Origin: Bactrocera neohumeralis
Taxonomy: Eukaryota; Arthropoda; Insecta; Diptera; Tephritidae
DNA: 64,000 bases
Assembly (NCBI RefSeq): GCF_024586455.1
Contig: NC_065923.1
Coordinates: 4,219,501-4,283,500, forward strand
Direction: 5' to 3'
The position numbers were made by a program, and so were the translations under genes. Below the pieces are notes generated by a model, which worked only from the letters and a program-made list of their open reading frames with translations, made no database searches and was not told the DNA's origin. Each line of letters begins with the position of its first letter. The stretch's first letter is position 1. Positions 1-12,440 of the stretch are shown here, in pieces.

Positions 1-1375
1 TTACTAATTCCATGAGTTTTAAGTTAACGTGAAACTGAGACCTAAAACATTGAGAACCACACATTAGAACACGCTGAGTGAACACAGAACTTGAACCTCT
101 GGTGATCTTCAGCCGGTAAATCTTAAATTCAAGCCTAATTGGCCGCTGTTCTAGGCAAATTGCCTTTTCCCCCCTTTACAGTTAACTAAAACATTTTGTG
201 CAAAACCGATTATCGGCTGCAATCAATTGTTTTGCTGCCGTTAAGTTAGCTGTATTTGTTTAGCTTTGACACCGGTGTCATTGCCAGTGAATGGCGTTGT
301 GTCGTTAGCGGCCGCAGCAGCGCTGCAGTGATACAAGCCGATACATATAATAGCTGACTAGTAAACGAAAAATGCAACAAAGAGCAAAAACCAAAAAATA
401 TTAAAAGAAGAAACAACAACAAAAATCACCGATCATATTTGTTTGGCATTGACGTATTGTTGGGCGTTACAAAGTTGCTATTATTGTTGTTGTAGCTGTT
501 GTTTTGCAAGTTTTTGCCAAAATTCGCGAATGAACACACACACGCACACACCTAAGCATTAGAGACGGCAGCAAATGCGCTGCTTGTGACTTATTGCAAA
601 TAATAAAGCTGCACAACAACAACACGGCAACAAAGTCATTTCAGCAAGTCAAGTCAAGCGATCTTTGCCAACGCTACTGCCGTATAACGGCAACATAATG
701 CCAACAATGGCGCAGCGTACAGCAATTTTTGGAGGTGATTGAAAAGTAATTGTTCGACTGGCGGAGGCGTATTAACCAAATATGAATTTGCAAGTACATT
801 GGCGGCGCTTGTTGCTGCTTGTGTTGTTCAACCTCAAACACAGAGTTGTTTACGTTGTCGCTCGCTTGAGCGTCCGTCAGTCAATGTTTCGTCAGCTTAT
901 TGTTCGAGCTAACAATTGTTGCCAATTCCGCTGTTGCTGTTGTTGCAGCTGCTGTTTCATTTTTTGACGCCACCTATTTGCATGTCCGAGCAAACACTAT
1001 TCGCCTCTATTCTCTTTGTTTTACTTAAACTTAAAATTAGTTATTTTTATTTATTCATTTGTTTATTGTTTTTGTTTTAAATTTTTGCTGTCTTCGAGGT
1101 CGTTTGCAGATTGCAACAAACAGTTCTTTTTTTAATAGCAGCTTTGTTGCTCTTTTTATTTTAAAGTGGGTTTATTTGTTGTAGCAAATAATTTGTAATG
1201 ATTATATTGCCACTTGTTCTTTACGTACATACGTATATACAGTATATGGATGGCCCTTTATTTACTTTAAGCGCGTTTTATCGACCAAATTCTCATTCCG
1301 TTACAATTTGGGAAGTTTTGGCACATTTGTTTGCATAAAAACATAATTAATCTTAGAATTTACCTACTCATAATT
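1..1375. other. Noncoding AT-rich sequence, no gene seen
   Basis: This stretch has scattered GTTGTTGTT/AACAACAAC triplet runs and short CA runs, typical of fly intergenic or intronic DNA. The one open frame of note (782-967, plus) encodes a leucine- and cysteine-rich peptide made by GTT/TGC triplet runs, so I do not treat it as a gene. No promoter or RNA gene was recognised. Confidence 0.6.
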
Positions 1376-2150
1376 CTCTATAAATAATTTTACACAAATT
1401 TAGGTTTCGGGATCCCGAATTTTCGGGATTGAGTTTTCGGGATTTCGGTGTCTGACAGTTAAATTCTAATTTTTTGAGGTTCAATAAAGTTAATTTTAGT
1501 AAATTATTTTATTGAAAAGGTGATAAGAGTTGTTATCTCTCGACAAATTAAGCAACAAAATATTTTAGTTTTTTACCATTATTTTTTGAATCAGGTAAAA
1601 TATTATGTTATTATTATTTGCTATAAAGAATTTCACACAAAATTTTGTTTCGGGATCCCGATGTTTCTGAATTTCGATAACTAACCATTAAATTAGAAAT
1701 TAAATTTGTTTAGTTTAATGATTTTATTTAATTATAGTAAATGATTTCAACGAAAATATGATGAGGATTGACATCTTTTTTTACAAGTTAAACAACAAAA
1801 GATTTAAATTTATAAAAATATTATAAGATTATTATTTTCTATAGACAATTTTTTATTTATTTTGGCTTCGGGATCCCGAAATTTCGGGATCCATTTATTT
1901 TTATTTTATTTTTTATTGAAACGTATTAAATAACTTATGGGGTTACACTTCAATAAATTGCTACTAATAAAAATATATATGCTAACAAACAATATTTTTT
2001 TAAATTTCGGGATTTGACCCCTAAATTACAATATTTTCGAAGCTTAAAAATTTTAGTTTGAGTAAATAATTTTAACGCCAAGATGAGATCATCTTTCGAC
2101 GACTTAAGCAACAAAAGGTTTAATTTTGTTTTACTAACTGTTTCCTGTTA
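1376..2150. repeat. Degenerate tandem array with TTCGGGATCCCGAA palindrome (array 1)
   Basis: Three diverged units follow each other, starting near 1376 (ctctataaataattt), 1619 (tgctataaagaattt) and 1839 (ctatagacaattttt), about 245, 220 and 310 bp long. Each begins with the same CTATA..AATTT phrase. A TTCGGGATCCCGAA-type palindrome follows 20-30 bases later, at about 1409, 1650 and 1868. Near the end comes a GATGAG/GATAAG ... AAGCAACAAAA block, at about 1521, 1760 and 2083. Extra half-palindromes (TTTCGGGATT) occur at about 1418, 1435 and 2004. No coding potential. The unit family is unknown to me. The same palindrome core builds a second array at 42175-42610. Confidence 0.7.
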
Positions 2151-2159
2151 TTTAAAATA

Positions 2160-2480
2160 TATTATAGGTTAGGTTAAAATGTCGATCCTAAGAAGGATAT
2201 CTCTTTGACAGCTCAGAACGCCGATCCTATAAACAGCTAAATACTGGATTATTAGATCGTTAGAACATATTATACAAATTATAAAAACTTTCCCGCAATG
2301 TCGGTTTGTCGGAATTTTCAGAAATGAATCTTTGTTCTTTAATGTCCTTGCAGAGTAATGAATCGAACAAACAATTGTCTTTCATCACTTAGACTGACTT
2401 AGCCTACTATATGCGGTGGGAAGACAGAGAGTATGTCTCTTAATTCAACAGAATTGTAATAGATTTTTAATAACAGAACC
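2160..2480. mobile_element. Possible non-LTR retrotransposon 3' end remnant
   Basis: A GGTTAGGTTA run at 2166 is followed by diverged sequence running away from it. This is how the 3' tail of the Jockey-like copy at 26268 looks (TAACC repeats read on the minus strand). No reverse-transcriptase or RNase H motif is readable here, so the assignment rests only on the tail-like motif. Confidence 0.25.
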
Positions 2481-3950
2481 GTATAACTGTTTTAATAAGC
2501 AGAACTCTGTCCAGATTTTTTTGAAACGTTATAGACAAGTAAGACCTTACGATTAAAGACCAAAGTTTGCCTTCCACGTTTATTTATGATTTATGGGATA
2601 TGACTTAATGCTCTATCAACCTTTTTCAAAGAGAAAATTCCTTATTTTTATAAAATATTTATCACTAAATAATTCATGATATTACACAAAAATGTCGGAC
2701 AATTATAATTCCGAATAACAGTCACAATCAATTGCTACCACCCAAATCATGACTCACTCGGCCAACCATCAATAATTTTCCTTGCCAATATAATTGAGCG
2801 ATACAGAACATTTATCACCTAATCAATTGCACGTAAATTGAACAGCCGCCGATATGCATTCCGCATTCAAGCTCCGAAACGCAACCGTCACTAACATTTT
2901 GCAGCGACTGTATGTACGTACATACATATGTGTGTGTGCGGCCTGTCAGCGGCTGTGCGCGCAATCACATCAAATCAAATTGAAATCGATGCAAATGCGA
3001 AAATGTGAAAATACACGAAATTCCCGCTAATTAATTGTAAGTAAAATACTAGAGTGCAACAACAGCAACGCCAACAAAATTGCATATACAAATGCCACAA
3101 CAAATAGGCGCATAAGCAGGCGAACGCATACAAAACAAAAACATTTTCGAAGCGATTTATTTCAGCCGAAGTGAGCCCAACCCACCAAACAGGGCAAAAA
3201 ATGCCAGAAGTTTAAAAAATATATTTTCACATGGATCGAAATGTTTATACCCAGTGAACTGTTTTATGAATACCTATTAAGTTCAAAATGTGGAAATAGG
3301 TTTTAGAAAACGAGTCGAGTTCAATTCAAACTCAAGACCCATGAACACGCGGTTAATGCTTATTTTCTTCGAAAATCTATCCCTTGGAGCGTGAAACTTT
3401 TAGGAAATCTCAGGTTGCCATGCAAACAGTAGTCATTACACTTCCAAATTAAAATTTAAAAAGTTGTTGGTATAGCATTCCACTCAAAAATTTTTCGAAA
3501 ACAAAATCTGACTATAATTAACTGAAAGGAAAATGGCTAATAACAAAGGTAAGGACCGAACTTTCAGAGAATACTCTTCAAGCTGTCTTTTTAGTATAGA
3601 CTTGAAATAATAAGAAAACAGATAAAGGAAGGTTAGATAAAGCCAGTCGGAAGGGTTAATTTTCCAAAACTAAACGTTAAAAGAATATACCCAATTCCAA
3701 ATTTTTGTGGTTCTCTGAAACATACTTCAAGACAAATTTAGTTGAAATATTTTTAAAACATAGAATGGCATTATTACAGTCGGTGCCATATTTTCCAAAA
3801 CCAATGTTTGTGTTTAGCATTGTTAGACGTTGTGATATATGAACACATTTGTTTATTTCGATATTTGTTTCCGATCCGGCCTGCGTTCAAAGGGTGCTAG
3901 CGCAGGCTGACAGCTGATATTGCCTTTTCTCGGTCGTCAGAGCCGGGTTC
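2480..3950. other. AT-rich noncoding sequence, nothing recognised
   Basis: No open frame with protein-like composition, no recognised repeat family and no RNA gene. A short CA/TG-rich patch lies at about 2915-2945. Confidence 0.5.
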
Positions 3951-4193
3951 CTATTGAAGAAGACAAAGTTGATTTGGGAGGGATAGACTTTGCTTTCGAT
4001 TCGAGTTCCTTTTACCTACCTTAGGGGAAGGCCTATGGACCCCGCCTCGAAATTGAATAACAAAAGGTGGCGCTGCATTCGATATGTGAGATAAATTTTC
4101 GAGGTCTGGATACTGAAGGGATGTTTGAAAAGAATTTAGACTATTCAATTCTTGGAAAACTCTTCGACATTTGAAAAATGATTCAGTCCACAC
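3951..4193 (-). CDS. Uncharacterised minus-strand open frame (possible relic exon)
   Basis: This open frame of about 80 codons has ordinary amino-acid composition, unlike the leucine/cysteine-rich frames of the islands. It starts at GTG, not ATG, so any real product would be an exon or a pseudogene piece. Inside it, on the minus strand, a CATCCCTTCAG acceptor-like site lies near 4120 and a CCTAAG|GTAGGT donor-like site near 4020. These would delimit an exon encoding a segment that includes PDLENLSHISNAAPPF. I do not recognise the sequence. It could be chance or a decayed mobile-element gene. Confidence 0.2.
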   Translation of the reverse strand: MWTESFFKCRRVFQELNSLNSFQTSLQYPDLENLSHISNAAPPFVIQFRGGVHRPSPKVGKRNSNRKQSLSLPNQLCLLQ

Positions 4194-5520
4194 GTAGCAC
4201 CCTTTTCAAATTATTAACGCGGGGTCCCAATGCTAACCGTAAACAAATACACGTATTTATGCACATGTGTATGCCACAAATCACCGAAATGCATAACAAT
4301 GCCACGCCCCTAAGTAGTGTGGGCTTGCAACGCTCACCACTTGACGCCTTAAGTGGCCAAACAGTTCGTTTACACTTAGCCGTTGGTTATGGTAGGGCGC
4401 ATGGCGGTGGTGGGGCCGCTACGCAGAGGGGCGGTCAGCCGCTCGGTGCTCTGGGGAACGCGCAGTACACATGTAAGCCAAGACCTCGGGGACACTCATT
4501 ACAGGCAATGAGTTCAAATCAATAAAATTGCACAACTTTTCACAAAACGCAAAGCGATTGCGATTTGAAACTGTGCTGCCGCCGCAGCGGTGCCACCAAC
4601 CAGCAGACACCCGCCGCCGCTGAGCGGCAACGAGGCGCTTAGGCGTGTGGCAAATGAAACGGCCATTATATATCAGCCTATTTTCGGCTGGAAAAAATGT
4701 GCAACAAATGCAAATGTTTTCAGCCGCATTGCGATTGTTGCCACAGGCGTAGCAACTGTCGGCGCTGACGACGCGCGCGTTGCGTTTGCATTGTTCTGTT
4801 TATTATTTGTCGTTTTTGTTGTATTCATTTATTTGTTGCACTCCAGCGCTTAGCCACATCGGTTGGGTCGCGCTTTTGTGCGCTGTGTGCGTACGGTAAC
4901 AAAAGCAACAAGAAAAAGTTAACAACAAAACAAACGTCATTAAATTATGCACAGCAGCAGTCGCTGGCCGCGCTACAATTCGCAACTTAGTTGAATGCAA
5001 TGCAATTATCGGTCGGCCACCGCCGCCCAACACACCACATCGCTCCACTGCTGAGTTGCTAGTGTAGTTGTTGCTGCCGCTCAAATTCTCCCAGCGATCG
5101 AGCTGCCGATAAAGAGCTTAGATATATATTACACATACAAAGCGCATACTCAGCCATGCGCCCAGAAATGTCAATACTTTTCTAAAATGCAATTCTTTCA
5201 TACAAACTCCAGCAGGCGCTGAGCACTCAGCCCTCCATTGCTGGCATATGAAAACTATGTACCCACACATACACGCACACATACATATGTATATTCATAT
5301 TTACATACTACCAACAATGCGATATTCGCGCGTTGGTTTCGCATTGCACAGCGCCGCTCGGTCGGACACATCGAAAGCAGAATTCTAGACAAATTAGTGG
5401 CATTTACATACAAGCTCGTGTGTTCGTACGTGAGTCTGGGGGTACGTGCGTTTTCGTGTCACTGCATGAAGTCGCTGGAATTTGATTTTTGATTGACACA
5501 CAATAAAATTACCTATGCGC
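4194..5520. other. GC-balanced island, CA/CAG-rich, no assignable gene
   Basis: This is a transposon-free stretch with GC-rich patches (about 4380-4470 and 4560-4640) and triplet runs. A plus-strand open frame from 4178 to 4525 ends in a glycine/alanine-rich segment next to an ACAT|GTAAGC donor-like site at about 4474. A good acceptor for it was not found, so coding status is open. Such islands in flies are usually regulatory DNA, UTR exons or conserved intron sequence; which applies here cannot be read from one sequence. Confidence 0.4.
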
Positions 5521-6960
5521 ATGTTTACTCTGCTCCAAGTGGCACGTGGCCGCAAAATCAGTTCGCTTGTTTTGGTCCCGATTGGACTTTGCTTGTTTGT
5601 TGGCAGTCGAAATTTCGATTATTGGAAGAGTGAATTCAGTTTCTCAACATAAGCAAAAGCTTAACTCTTAATAAATGAAGCTAAAGTTAAATTTTTACAA
5701 TAAATTTCATTATTTTCGATAACGGTTTGCTATATTTACAATTTTCGATAAAATCTTGTCATTAAATTTGATTTTATTCGTAATTAATTTGGCTAATATT
5801 ATTCAGTTAAAATTGTGAAGTTCATTTAATTAAAAAAATTTGCATACTGTGTATTGTAAATTATCGTTAATTTAGAAAGTAAGATCGGTTTGGGAAAAAA
5901 ATCGTTAAGAATCACACCTAGAAATAAATTTTTAAATAATCGATTCTTATCATACACATACTTATAAAAATAAGACACTATCAATCAGCTTATCTTGAAA
6001 TGCAAAAACATCTTCCGAGTCCGCTGCAGTGATTTCTTAGAGAGAAATGATCTAAATGTTTCCAGTATATTTTGTATATTTAAGTAGTCCTCATACAAAA
6101 AACAAACCAAAATCTTGGATAAAAACCAACTTTACCTTTAAACGCCGCATTTATTACATTTTTTTCATTCCTCTTCTAGAGTAAATTGCTTCCTTTTGGT
6201 TTCAGCTTCAAAGAAGGCCGTAATCTGTAGAGCAGTGGAGGATTCGAAAAATATGTAATTTTTTTCTTAAAAACTTTTACTGCGTGTTCTTAAAATATTT
6301 ATGTATATTCTCTGAAATTTTAAATAATTCGCACAGTATATATTTTTTTTAATTCTTAAAGATCGCCTATTTTAGGCTGTCACACTTGGTGTGACTCTTA
6401 AAAAGCATCTCCATCATTCATTTATCATAATTAATAATTTCTACTGTGCTTAAAGTTTATCTTACATTTGTCTTCCCTTGTTTTCATGATTTCAAAAAAG
6501 TTCGTCAAATTTTCATTGCAATTGATCTCCAATAATACAAGGGCTATATAAGTATAGTTCTTTGCAAATTTCTCCAATAACATATCGAACCTTGGAAGCA
6601 AATATTCTTAACATCAGAGGGCTAAACACATATTACTATGTTGTTAGACAATCATCAATTCTATTCAAGGCTTCTTTCGGAATTCTTTAGGACTACAAAA
6701 AATGTCCCTTCAAACTTGTATACTCTTGAAAAAGGAACCTAAAGTTGTATCACCTCAATGCATTCCTGACAGTTTCACCAGAACATAATTTGAATTTCGG
6801 GTTCAGAAGATACATATATGTACAAATTTAGCTAATAAAATATCTCTTGTTTTTGTACGTTCTATATATGTATATGTATATTCTAATTGTATTCTGCGGT
6901 CGTTTCGTATAAAATCGAATTTTTATATCTGGTGACCCGTTGATACGAAATGAATCACTA
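5521..6960. other. AT-rich noncoding sequence, nothing recognised
   Basis: The sequence is monotonous AT-rich DNA without recognisable mobile-element protein fragments or RNA genes. On the minus strand an open stretch reaches a weak donor (CATAG|GTAATT) near 5513, but open stretches of that size are expected by chance. Confidence 0.5.
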
Positions 6961-7700
6961 AACTATCTTCAGTCGGTCCAAAGGAGATGAAAGAAACGTT
7001 TTATGAGGCCGTATGAAGCTATACTTGTATATTTATGTGCACCATTTAGTTCGTCATAATTCATAGAGCTCAAATATGGTGGGAAGAAAATTTTGAAATC
7101 AAGGGTTCTCTCCATCTCCCTCTCTCTCTCTCTCCCTCTCTCTCTCTCTCTCTCCCTCTCTTTTTCTAGTGGAATAAAGTAACTCACTTAAGTTTTCGTT
7201 ATTCTTATCAAGGAGGTGTCATCGCTTATTATTCCACATCTATTTGATTATGCCAGTCTTTTACATTATGACCAATTATTTGTTTAATTGGATATTTTAT
7301 AAGAAATAACTAAGATCCTAATCATCTTTATTCATCCCCATCGAGCTTTATTTGTAAGCGTACATTCGCAAAAAATTGTAATAAAAGAACATCCAGACAA
7401 CATGCGTTTGGTCCGAGAGACAAGTTGACAATCGATATTATTTTTTTTAACTAAACCGTTTTGTGAGGCCAATTTTCTAGAGTTTGAAGCTCATTAAATG
7501 ATATTTCAATACTTATAATTTGTGATTTTATTTGATTCGACTTACTTTGAAAAGTACCGACGCGATCTCTAAATGATTATGCTGACAACTGGATTTAGAC
7601 CAGTTATTTGTTCGATTGACAATTTTATAAGAAATGTTTGTAAAATTTTTTTTGTAAATTTTTTTTTAACCGTTCAATACCAAAGCAACATCCAGATATA
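6961..7700. repeat. Diverged direct duplication with (TC)n tract
   Basis: Two related segments about 320-330 bp apart share the phrases GACCARTTATTTGTT..ATTG..ATTTTATAAGAAAT (7270 and 7598) and AACATCCAGA (7388 and 7688). TTTTRTGAGGCC also recurs at 6998 and 7461. A nearly pure TC/CCTC microsatellite occupies 7107-7161. It looks like an old tandem or transposon-derived duplication. No protein match was seen. Confidence 0.45.
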
Positions 7701-8330
7701 CCAGTTATTATCCGATGGGCGTTCTCTAATATCTAACAAATCGGTTACACCTAATATTTCATGGAATAGAAAGCGCTGGAGTTCTTTTCACTTTCAAAAA
7801 TTTTGCTTGTAAACACAGTTATAATTTCTGCCGAATATTGGTTTCACTGTGTTCTCAGCCTAAGTGTCTTAAACGCTCAGTTGGCGTTGCCATAAGAATT
7901 ATTGAGCTGCAAGCGAGTGAACAGCGACTGCAAGTGGTTTACAGTTAGCAATAGCATACGCCAACCAAAAGCTCTAAAAAATTAGAAAGGATATGTTGTT
8001 TTGTGTCGAACAAATTAAGAAAAAATTATATTTCGCAGAACAAAAACTCGAATCACGTTCGCGGCATTATGGCGATTAAATGATTGAGAAGTGCAAAAAT
8101 CAAATGTGAACGAGCAATTTGATACTAGCGACATACTCACACATACATACATCAATTTTCATATATCTACAGTAAACCCCGCTTAAATGCCTCATGGAAA
8201 ATCCATAACTTTTAGAGATGCTTAGGCGGCTTGGATAAAATAGCACTCTTTGTTCTATGCAAGTACTAAGCCAAAAATTTTGGTTATTCAAGGGGGTTCA
8301 GTACTGTATATATATTTGATTGCGCATGTG
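7701..8330. other. AT-rich noncoding sequence, nothing recognised
   Basis: No gene, RNA or repeat family recognised. A short CA/TG patch lies at about 8130-8150. Confidence 0.5.
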
Positions 8331-9930
8331 TATAAATATGTGTGAAGACTTGTGGCATTTTTGACACAGTGAAGTTTACTCCGACAACGGCGCACCAAGT
8401 GCAGATCGGCGGCTCCGCTAGGCAGGTACCCAGAATTCTAATAAGACCGAGAGAATGTCGGCTCAGTGGCGGCGAGAAAAAAGTTGCAAAGAGCTGCCGC
8501 AGCTGTGGCTCTGGTGGCAAAGTGAAGTGCCAAATGCACGCGGCGGGCAATCCGTCATTGAAGCGCCCCGCCAAATCGCTCAGCCAATACAATATGTGCA
8601 TTGGTATGTAAGTCGGTGTATTTGTCGCGGCAATGGGACGACAGTCGTAAAATTATTGCAACATTTAGTCACGATTTTGAGTGCAATAACCAGACAGTTG
8701 TGGCAAACCAAAAACCAAATCGAAAAGCCAACTCCAGAAATAGCAATATTGATGTTGCTGCCGCTGTCGCTGTAATTGTTGTTGTTATTGTTAACGGTGT
8801 TGACGTTGATGGCAGCAAGTGCCCAAAATGAGACAGATCGCACACATGCAGACGCACAGATATGCCCCGGCAACATATTGAGACACAAATCAATGAAATG
8901 TCGCTGACTTCTAACGCTGTGTGTGTAGTTGTTGTTGCCTTCATAAACCATGCTGAAAACTTGACGGCTGTCAGAGTGACAACTCCTTTGTTGCTAATAC
9001 TTTGTAAGAGCCAAAGCTGCAAGTGAGCCGAAGTGTCAGCATCCAAACATTTGTGTGTGTGAGTGGCTGTGTGTTTGTTGCACGAACGCTGTGTTGCAGA
9101 CATTTTTGGGAATTTTCGGCATTGTTCGTCTGTTCGCCTGATGCTTACAAGTGTAGCAACAGCAGCAGCCTTATAGAACGACAACAACAATTATTGCGGC
9201 AGCAGTGGCAACATGTGCAACACATGCCACATGCAAGTGCGCCACATATGTTTGCAACAGCAATGCGCAGGCACAGCACCGCACCACACTTTGCGCCCGT
9301 TGCATTGCAGTGTGCCATGTTGCAGCAGCACTAGTGCATGTGGCAAGCATCGTTTTGATGCTGGCGAAGCCGCCAACCAAATCCATAAAATATCTCACAA
9401 ATGCTCACAGCCATCAACGCGAACATTTAGTGGATAAATAAACAAAAAATATTTTTTAGTTTATGAATTTGTTGTTGCTGCTGTGTGTTATACTCGCTGT
9501 TGCACTGTTGCAACGTTACAAGTGCCACCGCCATGCATTTGCTGATGGTGTTGAAGGCATTTGCGATTGCCGCAACTGCGGTGTAAAATATCGGTCGCCG
9601 TCATATAAAGCCGACGAATCGACGGACTCGCGGCCGAATGAAAAAGTGAATGGGCTGCGGCGGCTCTGACAACAACAAACACTACTGCAGCACAGCTTTG
9701 GCTGCGATTACGTGGAGCCAATAGGCTGGCGGCTGCAGCGGCGGTGACGGCGTTTAAGCTATTTGCTTTGCGCCTTGCGAAATGCCCGCGAGCGTTGCAG
9801 TGTTGGCTGCTGCGCAGGCGCAGCGCCGCTGTCGGGGTTTTCGTTTACTTTTGCTTGAGTTTTTATTTGCCGTATATTGTAACTGTATTTTTCATTGACT
9901 CCAAATCATTATAATTCCCACGTTGCTGCC
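8331..9930. other. GC-balanced island with possible noncoding or 5' exon near 8371-8603
   Basis: The island is free of transposon relics and rich in GTTGTTGTT/CAACAAC. At 8371 an acceptor-like site (GGCATTTTTGACACAG) is followed by 233 bp open in more than one frame. It ends at a donor-like TTG|GTATGTAAGT at 8603/8604. One frame contains a CxxC...C pattern (CRSCGSGGKVKC). Because both strands and several frames are open here, the openness reflects composition as much as coding. An ATG at 9463 opens a 68-codon frame starting MNLLLLLCVILAVALL, but the leucines come from a TTG/CTG run. Confidence 0.3.
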
Positions 9931-9939
9931 GCTTGCCGC

Positions 9940-10249
9940 TCATAATTTAATAGAAACTGATTGCCACTCGACAAGGCACTTGGCTGTTATACCAATGTGC
10001 CTAAACATGTAAACACCATAGAAGTAGCACATGCATTGGTTTAAAAATATACAAGGGAAGAAATTGCGTTTCTGCCAAGTTGCCCAAGCCGACTTTTTTT
10101 CGATGCAGTGGTAATAATATCTCAAGATCCAATCAGCCGATTTACGTGAAATATGGCATGAATATTCTCTAAATATATCTCTAACACATAAAGCAACAAA
10201 AACATGAAACCATTTAATTTGTATCAAATTCGACACAATTAAAACATTT
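9940..10249 (-). CDS. Uncharacterised minus-strand open frame behind an acceptor-like site
   Basis: On the minus strand a strong acceptor-like sequence (TTTTTCGTTTTTCAG) ends at 10250. From there one frame stays open for about 102 codons to a TGA at 9940, in DNA that is not GC-rich. The predicted peptide is not low-complexity (it includes KSADWILRYYYHCIEKKSAW and ends VEWQSVSIKL). It has no ATG of its own near the front, so it would have to be a terminal coding exon. I recognise no family. It could be a real last exon, a decayed mobile-element gene or chance. Confidence 0.25.
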
Positions 10250-11075
10250 CTGAAAAACGAAAAATTTTTGAATGGCCGCCAGTTACCAATTTTGTTTTTT
10301 TCCAGTTCTCCAGCTTCTCGAGAAAGCGCCGTTAGTACTAACCAAGAACTTATTATTGTTTAATTTTTCAGATGACCACTAGTGTAGAGATCATGGCGAC
10401 GAGGAGACGGCCTATCTCCTAAAACTTCTGGAGATGTATTAAGGGTTATATGTGTGTATATAAATGAATCGGATTACGAAAAAATAATATAAAAAATAAT
10501 ATTATAATAAGAACTCCTTTCGCCTGTGTGAAAATGGATGAAATCCGATGATAACCCCGCTCACTAGCACAGCGCACAACCCTATGATGGCGATGTTTCG
10601 CCTTCTAATATAATAATCTGCGACAAAGTTTGATTATCTCAATTAGGCGATTAAACATAGTGATTTGAAATTTGGAATTTTTTCAATAAAAATAAAAAAG
10701 TTTCTGAGAATAATAATTTTTTCGCGGGAACTTTTAAAGTTTGAAAAGTGAACTTTCTGAATATGTGATGGTTATTTTTGAGAAACGAATATTAGTTGGT
10801 GAAATTTTAGTTTGATTAGAAAAACGAAAATTCCTATGTTAAATATATGGGAACCTAAAAAAAAAATAGCGACCCCTTAGAGTTAAGTTACTGCGCCTGG
10901 CTTGAGGGAGGACGCTTTGTTTGTCAATCACTAACAATTAAAAAAATTTTTTGAAGCACCCTAATGTATAGTATGTGTGCTATAAATGGGTTGAAAGGGG
11001 TTAATATTATATATCCTGTAGCCCCCATATATCTAATATAAATATTTTCGAACTTCCGTGGGACTTTAGACAGCA
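10250..11075. other. AT-rich noncoding sequence, nothing recognised
   Basis: No gene or repeat family recognised. A TTTTTCAG|ATG motif at about 10371 opens only 16 codons before a stop. Confidence 0.5.
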
Positions 11076-11336
11076 TATATCGGCCAGTCGTTTCTTCTTT
11101 TCGCAACGTGGCGCCTGATCTTTTCAACGGAGGCCTTCCTCTTCCTCTGCTTCCCAGGAGGGTATTGCGTCGAATACTTTCAGAGATGGAGTGTTTTCGT
11201 CCATACGTACGACATGACCTAAAATCTTCCACAGAGCCTTTCGAAAATGTTAACGTCGGCTCATTAGATGTTGTCATCGTCTATGCCTCTGCACCATATA
11301 GCAGGACAGAAATAATGAGTGACTTATGGGGTTATG
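11076..11336 (-). mobile_element. Non-LTR retrotransposon fragment, 3' end of reverse transcriptase gene
   Basis: Read on the minus strand, the fragment contains, in order, a degraded thumb-region segment and then the LLGSRGRGRPPLK stretch. The latter is characteristic of the C-terminal end of a large insect non-LTR family whose proteins end ...RMDENTPA..VF...GGSRGRGRPPLRW... A short deletion or frameshift follows, where the tail continues in another frame (RKEETTGRYM). Only about 260 bp of the element remain; the RT catalytic core is absent. The clade (Jockey-, RTE- or R1-like) is not fixed by this piece. The same kind of fragment is at 21230-21840, on the same strand. Confidence 0.7.
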
Positions 11337-12440
11337 TACCTTCGGATACTTCCCTGGATTTAATCCATGCAATTTGCAAGAGTATACAACGTGTGGATAT
11401 AGCCGAACTTGGCTCTTCCGTACTGTTATTTTTATTTTGTGAACTCTTCAAATATAAATAAACAAATGATAAAAAAGTAGATGGAAAAATATCAAATGCT
11501 TCTTTTCGATTGTCAAAAAATTGTCAAATTATATAGAATATCCCTTAACTATATATGTCTCCTAAAACCGCACTATTTGGAGAATATCACTGAAGATTTG
11601 GTAAAGAAGGCCAGTGAAAGAAGACTAAAAATTCGCTCGGGTGGTGCTTTGTAAATGAATTATTTAGACTGCTGAAACAACGAAACGGTAAGATTTATAA
11701 ATTTCTAAAAGCCTCTTAACGTTTTGACATAGCTAAAAATCTTCCAAGTATGTAATAATTATTGCGTTAGTTCCAGTTCTGGGACTAGTGGAGTTGCCTG
11801 AAGAGGTCGGTAAGCAATAATGTTTGTAAGCTCTTTTGAAACAAGTACTTTTTGTACCTTCCTACATATAACCCTCGCTTCAAGACAACGGAATGGGTTT
11901 GCGTCTAAAATTGGTTATCGGGATAGTTCATGTCTTTGCTAAAAGATATACACCTCGCGAATGGAACACGCTCATTTCGGAATGGTATCATGTGTATCTG
12001 GGAAACGTTATGAATGCATATAAGAAGAATTTTTGTTTCTCAACTAAAATAATTAAATTAAAATTATTGTACCAACATCAGAAACCAACATTTTTAAGTA
12101 CTTCGAACCAAATACACCCAAATAAGTACTGCTGCCTGGAAAGCAATAATTGGAGACTGTGATCATATTTATGTACAATGACATGTGTACTCTCTCTTTA
12201 TGCCACACATTTTCTTATATTATGTAGGGAGTAGGTATGAAGAGAGTTTGAATTTGTGTTAAAAATGGACCATATCTTTTCAAAGTAATGGGAGCATCAC
12301 CACATACAAGTCTTCCCCCTCACATTTTCTCATGACTGGGTTATCAACAATATTTACAATTTTAAAATTTTCAAACAAATATAAATACATAAATATATAC
12401 AAATGTATATGTAACTAAGTACATATGTATGTATATATTA
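11337..12440. other. AT-rich noncoding sequence, nothing recognised
   Basis: An 89-codon plus frame (11893-12162) starts with ATG but has no recognised motif and no splice context that I trust. No RNA gene or repeat family seen. Confidence 0.45.

Noticed and set aside
5513..5640. Minus-strand open stretch ending at CATAG|GTAATT
   Set aside because: Weak donor, no pyrimidine tract at the possible acceptors. Open stretches of this size occur by chance in six frames of 64 kb.
9463..9669. 68-codon frame beginning with a leucine-rich, signal-peptide-like stretch
   Set aside because: The hydrophobic start is coded by a GTTGTTGCTGCTG triplet run common in these islands. The donor after it is poor (GTGTAA). 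Kept only as a remote possibility.
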